Shown here one piece after another: positions 61,919-64,000 of a DNA stretch of 64,000 nt. The translations under genes were made by a program, and so were the position numbers. The stretch lies in contig DHOU01000039.1 of the NCBI GenBank assembly GCA_002409745.1, positions 62,001-126,000 of the forward strand. The letters run 5' to 3'. Source of the stretch: Bacteroidales bacterium UBA5382 (GTDB lineage: Bacteria > Bacteroidota > Bacteroidia > Bacteroidales > Dysgonomonadaceae). The notes beneath the pieces are model-generated. The model did no database searches. It saw only the letters and a list, made by a program, of their open reading frames with translations, and was not told where the DNA came from. Each line of letters opens with the position of its first letter. Position 1 is the stretch's first letter.

Positions 61919-64000
61919 GTGATTTATCCCGAAAATTTTGAACAAAAAATAGAATTCTATAAGATCCGGCAACTGGTGTCGGATTATTGTCTCAGTCCGT
62001 TGGGAAAAGAAAAAACGGAACAGATGCATTTCTCCGCATCCTTTTCGGAGGTGGTGGCAACGCTGTCGCAAGCCGATGAGTTTGTGCGCATTCTACGCGA
62101 AGAAGAGTCCTTTCCCGCCGACCATTTCTATGATGTTCGTCCGACCCTGCGGCGTATTCGTCTCGAGGGGTCGTGGATGGATACGGAAACGATGTTTCAG
62201 CTCAAGCGGTCGCTGCAATCCATTCATGCCATCGTCGCTTTCTTCAACCGGCCTGAAAAAGATATGCAGTATCCTCACTTGACGGCCTTGGCGGAAAATG
62301 TCGTCGTCTATCCGGAGATATTGAAAAAGGCCGATACGATTCTCAATGACTTCGGTGAAATAAAAGACAACGCCTCCCCGCAATTGGCGCAAATACGGCG
62401 CGATCTGACCACGACCATGAACGGGATATCGAAAAGCCTGAATGCCATTCTGCGGAAAGCCCAATCGGAAGGATTTGTCGACAAAGATGTGGCGCCTACC
62501 ATGCGCGACGGGCGGTTGGTAATTCCCGTGAATCCCTCTTATAAACGCAAATTGAAAGGGATTGTACATGATGAATCGGCTTCGGGCAAGACTGTTTTTA
62601 TCGAACCTTCGGAAGTGGTAGAAGCGAATAACCGCATCCGTGAACTCGAAAATGACGAACGGCGGGAGATCATCCGCATTCTCACGGCGTTCACCGATTA
62701 TATCCGTCCGTACCTGCCGGCTCTGCTCGAATCGTATGAGTTTCTGGCGCAGATCGATTTTATTCGTGCCAAAGCCAAATTCGCACTTCAAATCGATGCC
62801 ATTAAGCCGGTTTTTGAAGATACGCAGCAAATCGATTGGGTACAGGCCGTACATCCTCTTTTGTTTCTTGCGCTGAAAAAGCAGAACCGCAAAGTTGTCC
62901 CGCTCGATATAACGTTGCAAGACGAACAACGCATCCTGATTATTTCCGGCCCGAATGCCGGGGGGAAATCGGTCTGTCTGAAAACCGTAGGATTGCTTCA
63001 ATATATGTTGCAGTGCGGATTACTGATTCCTCTAAGGGAAAATTCAAAGGTCGGGATTTTCGAAAAGATTTTTATCGACATCGGCGATGAGCAATCCATC
63101 GAGAACGACCTTTCCACGTATAGTTCCCATTTGACCAATATGAAAATGTTTGTCAAAAACTGCGATGGCCGGTCGCTATTGCTGATCGATGAATTCGGTA
63201 GCGGAACCGAACCGCAGATAGGGGCCGCCATCGCCGAAGCCTTGCTCGACCGTTTCAATCAGCGGCAAGCATTCGGGGTCATTACCACCCATTATCAAAA
63301 CCTGAAGCATTATGCCAATGAACATGAGGGGGTTGTAAATGGAGCGATGCTGTATGACCGCCATCAGATGCAACCGCTTTTCAAACTTTCCATCGGAAAT
63401 CCGGGCAGTTCTTTTGCCGTGGAGATTGCCCGAAAAATCGGATTGCCTGAAGATGTGATTGCACAGGCTTCGGAAACCGTCGGGCAGGACTATATCAATA
63501 TGGACAAGTATTTGCAGGATATCGCCCGCGATAAACGCTATTGGGAAAAAAAGCGCGATGAAATACGGCGAGAGCGTAAACGTCTCGAAGAACTTTCGGT
63601 GAAGTACGAAACCGGTTTGGATGAAATAGATACGCAAAAAAAACAAATCATCGCGCAAGCCAAACAGCAAGCCGAACAATTGATTGCCGAAAGTAATGCG
63701 CTTATCGAAAATACCATTCGGGAAATCAAAGAAACGAATGCCGACAAAGAGCGTACGCGCGAAGCCCGCCGTGAATTAAGTGATTTTAAAACGAATATAC
63801 AGGCCGGCGAAGCGAAGAAAGGCGACCGTAAACATCACCCTAAAACGCCCCAAAAAATAATCGCGCCTTCCGATGCGCCTTTGTCTCAAGGCGATGCGGT
63901 ACGGTTGAAAGGACAGACATCTGTCGGGGAGATTGTGGAGCTTTCGGCTAAAAAAGCGACGGTAGCTTTCGGAATGATTAAATCGACCGTCGAAATCGAA
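61919..64000 (+). CDS. mutS2: endonuclease MutS2 (partial, runs off the window)
   Basis: 694 codons are present from GTG at 61919, with the 3' end cut by the window edge. The N-terminal clamp/lever region (YKIRQLVSDYCLSPLGKEKT, APTMRDGRLVIPVNPSYKRK, VHDESASGKTVFIEPSEVVE) precedes the ABC-type ATPase with Walker A IISGPNAGGKSVCLKTVG near 344 and Walker B LLLIDEFGSGTEPQIGAA near 420. A long coiled coil follows (about 520-620). The Smr nuclease domain expected at the C-terminus would lie beyond 64000. MutS2 acts in recombination control or rescue of collided ribosomes, depending on species. The GTG start follows a stop in the same frame and gives the usual N-terminus. Confidence 0.93.
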   Translation, partial: MIYPENFEQKIEFYKIRQLVSDYCLSPLGKEKTEQMHFSASFSEVVATLSQADEFVRILREEESFPADHFYDVRPTLRRIRLEGSWMDTETMFQLKRSLQSIHAIVAFFNRPEKDMQYPHLTALAENVVVYPEILKKADTILNDFGEIKDNASPQLAQIRRDLTTTMNGISKSLNAILRKAQSEGFVDKDVAPTMRDGRLVIPVNPSYKRKLKGIVHDESASGKTVFIEPSEVVEANNRIRELENDERREIIRILTAFTDYIRPYLPALLESYEFLAQIDFIRAKAKFALQIDAIKPVFEDTQQIDWVQAVHPLLFLALKKQNRKVVPLDITLQDEQRILIISGPNAGGKSVCLKTVGLLQYMLQCGLLIPLRENSKVGIFEKIFIDIGDEQSIENDLSTYSSHLTNMKMFVKNCDGRSLLLIDEFGSGTEPQIGAAIAEALLDRFNQRQAFGVITTHYQNLKHYANEHEGVVNGAMLYDRHQMQPLFKLSIGNPGSSFAVEIARKIGLPEDVIAQASETVGQDYINMDKYLQDIARDKRYWEKKRDEIRRERKRLEELSVKYETGLDEIDTQKKQIIAQAKQQAEQLIAESNALIENTIREIKETNADKERTREARRELSDFKTNIQAGEAKKGDRKHHPKTPQKIIAPSDAPLSQGDAVRLKGQTSVGEIVELSAKKATVAFGMIKSTVEIE

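Noticed and set aside
62093-63001. 302-codon frame antisense to mutS2
   Set aside because: mutS2 is unmistakable on the plus strand with its Walker motifs. The antisense product shows no family features.

Overview
The window reads as chromosomal DNA of a Bacteroidota bacterium, most likely order Bacteroidales (Parabacteroides/Tannerellaceae-like; this placement is an inference). The support is a SusC/SusD pair, a hybrid two-component system, several TonB-dependent receptors with carboxypeptidase-like N-terminal domains, TAnnTTTG promoter elements without strong Shine-Dalgarno sites, and the housekeeping order ftsX-DUF3098-uppP-truB-queA-folK.

Layout. 0.1-10.2 kb is an accessory peptide natural-product (RiPP) island. 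It holds a TonB-dependent receptor, a broken 5' end of a C39-peptidase ABC transporter gene, a cysteine-free double-glycine leader peptide, a second precursor with a regular Gly/Cys core (C-x3-C-x3-C-x3-C-x2-C), a second receptor, a radical SAM/SPASM maturase, a near full-length C39 exporter whose nucleotide-binding domain carries an out-of-frame deletion, and a short HlyD-like membrane protein. The AT-rich middle of the island lies between two diverged copies of the same C39 5' end, which suggests cassette insertion or recombination. 10.2-25.7 kb is mainly housekeeping: nth, an M81 lipoprotein, rsmE, DUF151 nuclease, tRNA-His, a 42-bp repeat array, a TrmH-family methylase, transketolase, rpiB, GH25, S41 protease, dienelactone hydrolase, HAD hydrolase, DUF47-Pit phosphate uptake and an ABC exporter.

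25.9-33.7 kb is accessory: a PIN toxin with a small partner, LamG/glycosidase relics, a GH43 lipoprotein, a tetraheme cytochrome fused to a formylglycine-generating-enzyme (SUMF1) domain, a Tat-type Gfo/Idh oxidoreductase with a sugar isomerase, and a HicAB locus whose toxin has a nonsense codon. 33.8-40.9 kb holds a CcsB-CcsA cytochrome c assembly fusion and the ftsX-to-folK block. 40.97-41.26 kb is an exact-period 21-bp array (14 units) abutting the eroded end of a gene whose intact relative lies at 46.4 kb. A third eroded copy sits at 61.5 kb. 41.5-46.1 kb is a probable iron or heme uptake operon (ferric-reductase-like membrane protein, TonB receptor, DUF4374-like lipoprotein).

47.3-48.3 kb is a frameshifted alpha/beta hydrolase. 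48.4-61.4 kb is a polysaccharide utilization locus: a divergent hybrid two-component regulator facing GH130 mannoside phosphorylase, an MFS transporter, an unassigned alpha-helical lipoprotein, SusC and SusD. This is probably for a beta-mannoside or mannose-containing glycan. The window ends with tRNA-Met (CAT) and the first two thirds or more of mutS2.

The strongest candidate for an undescribed system is the RiPP island. A TonB receptor sits between the precursor and its maturase, and a 17-bp perfect hairpin separates the precursor gene from the biosynthetic genes.
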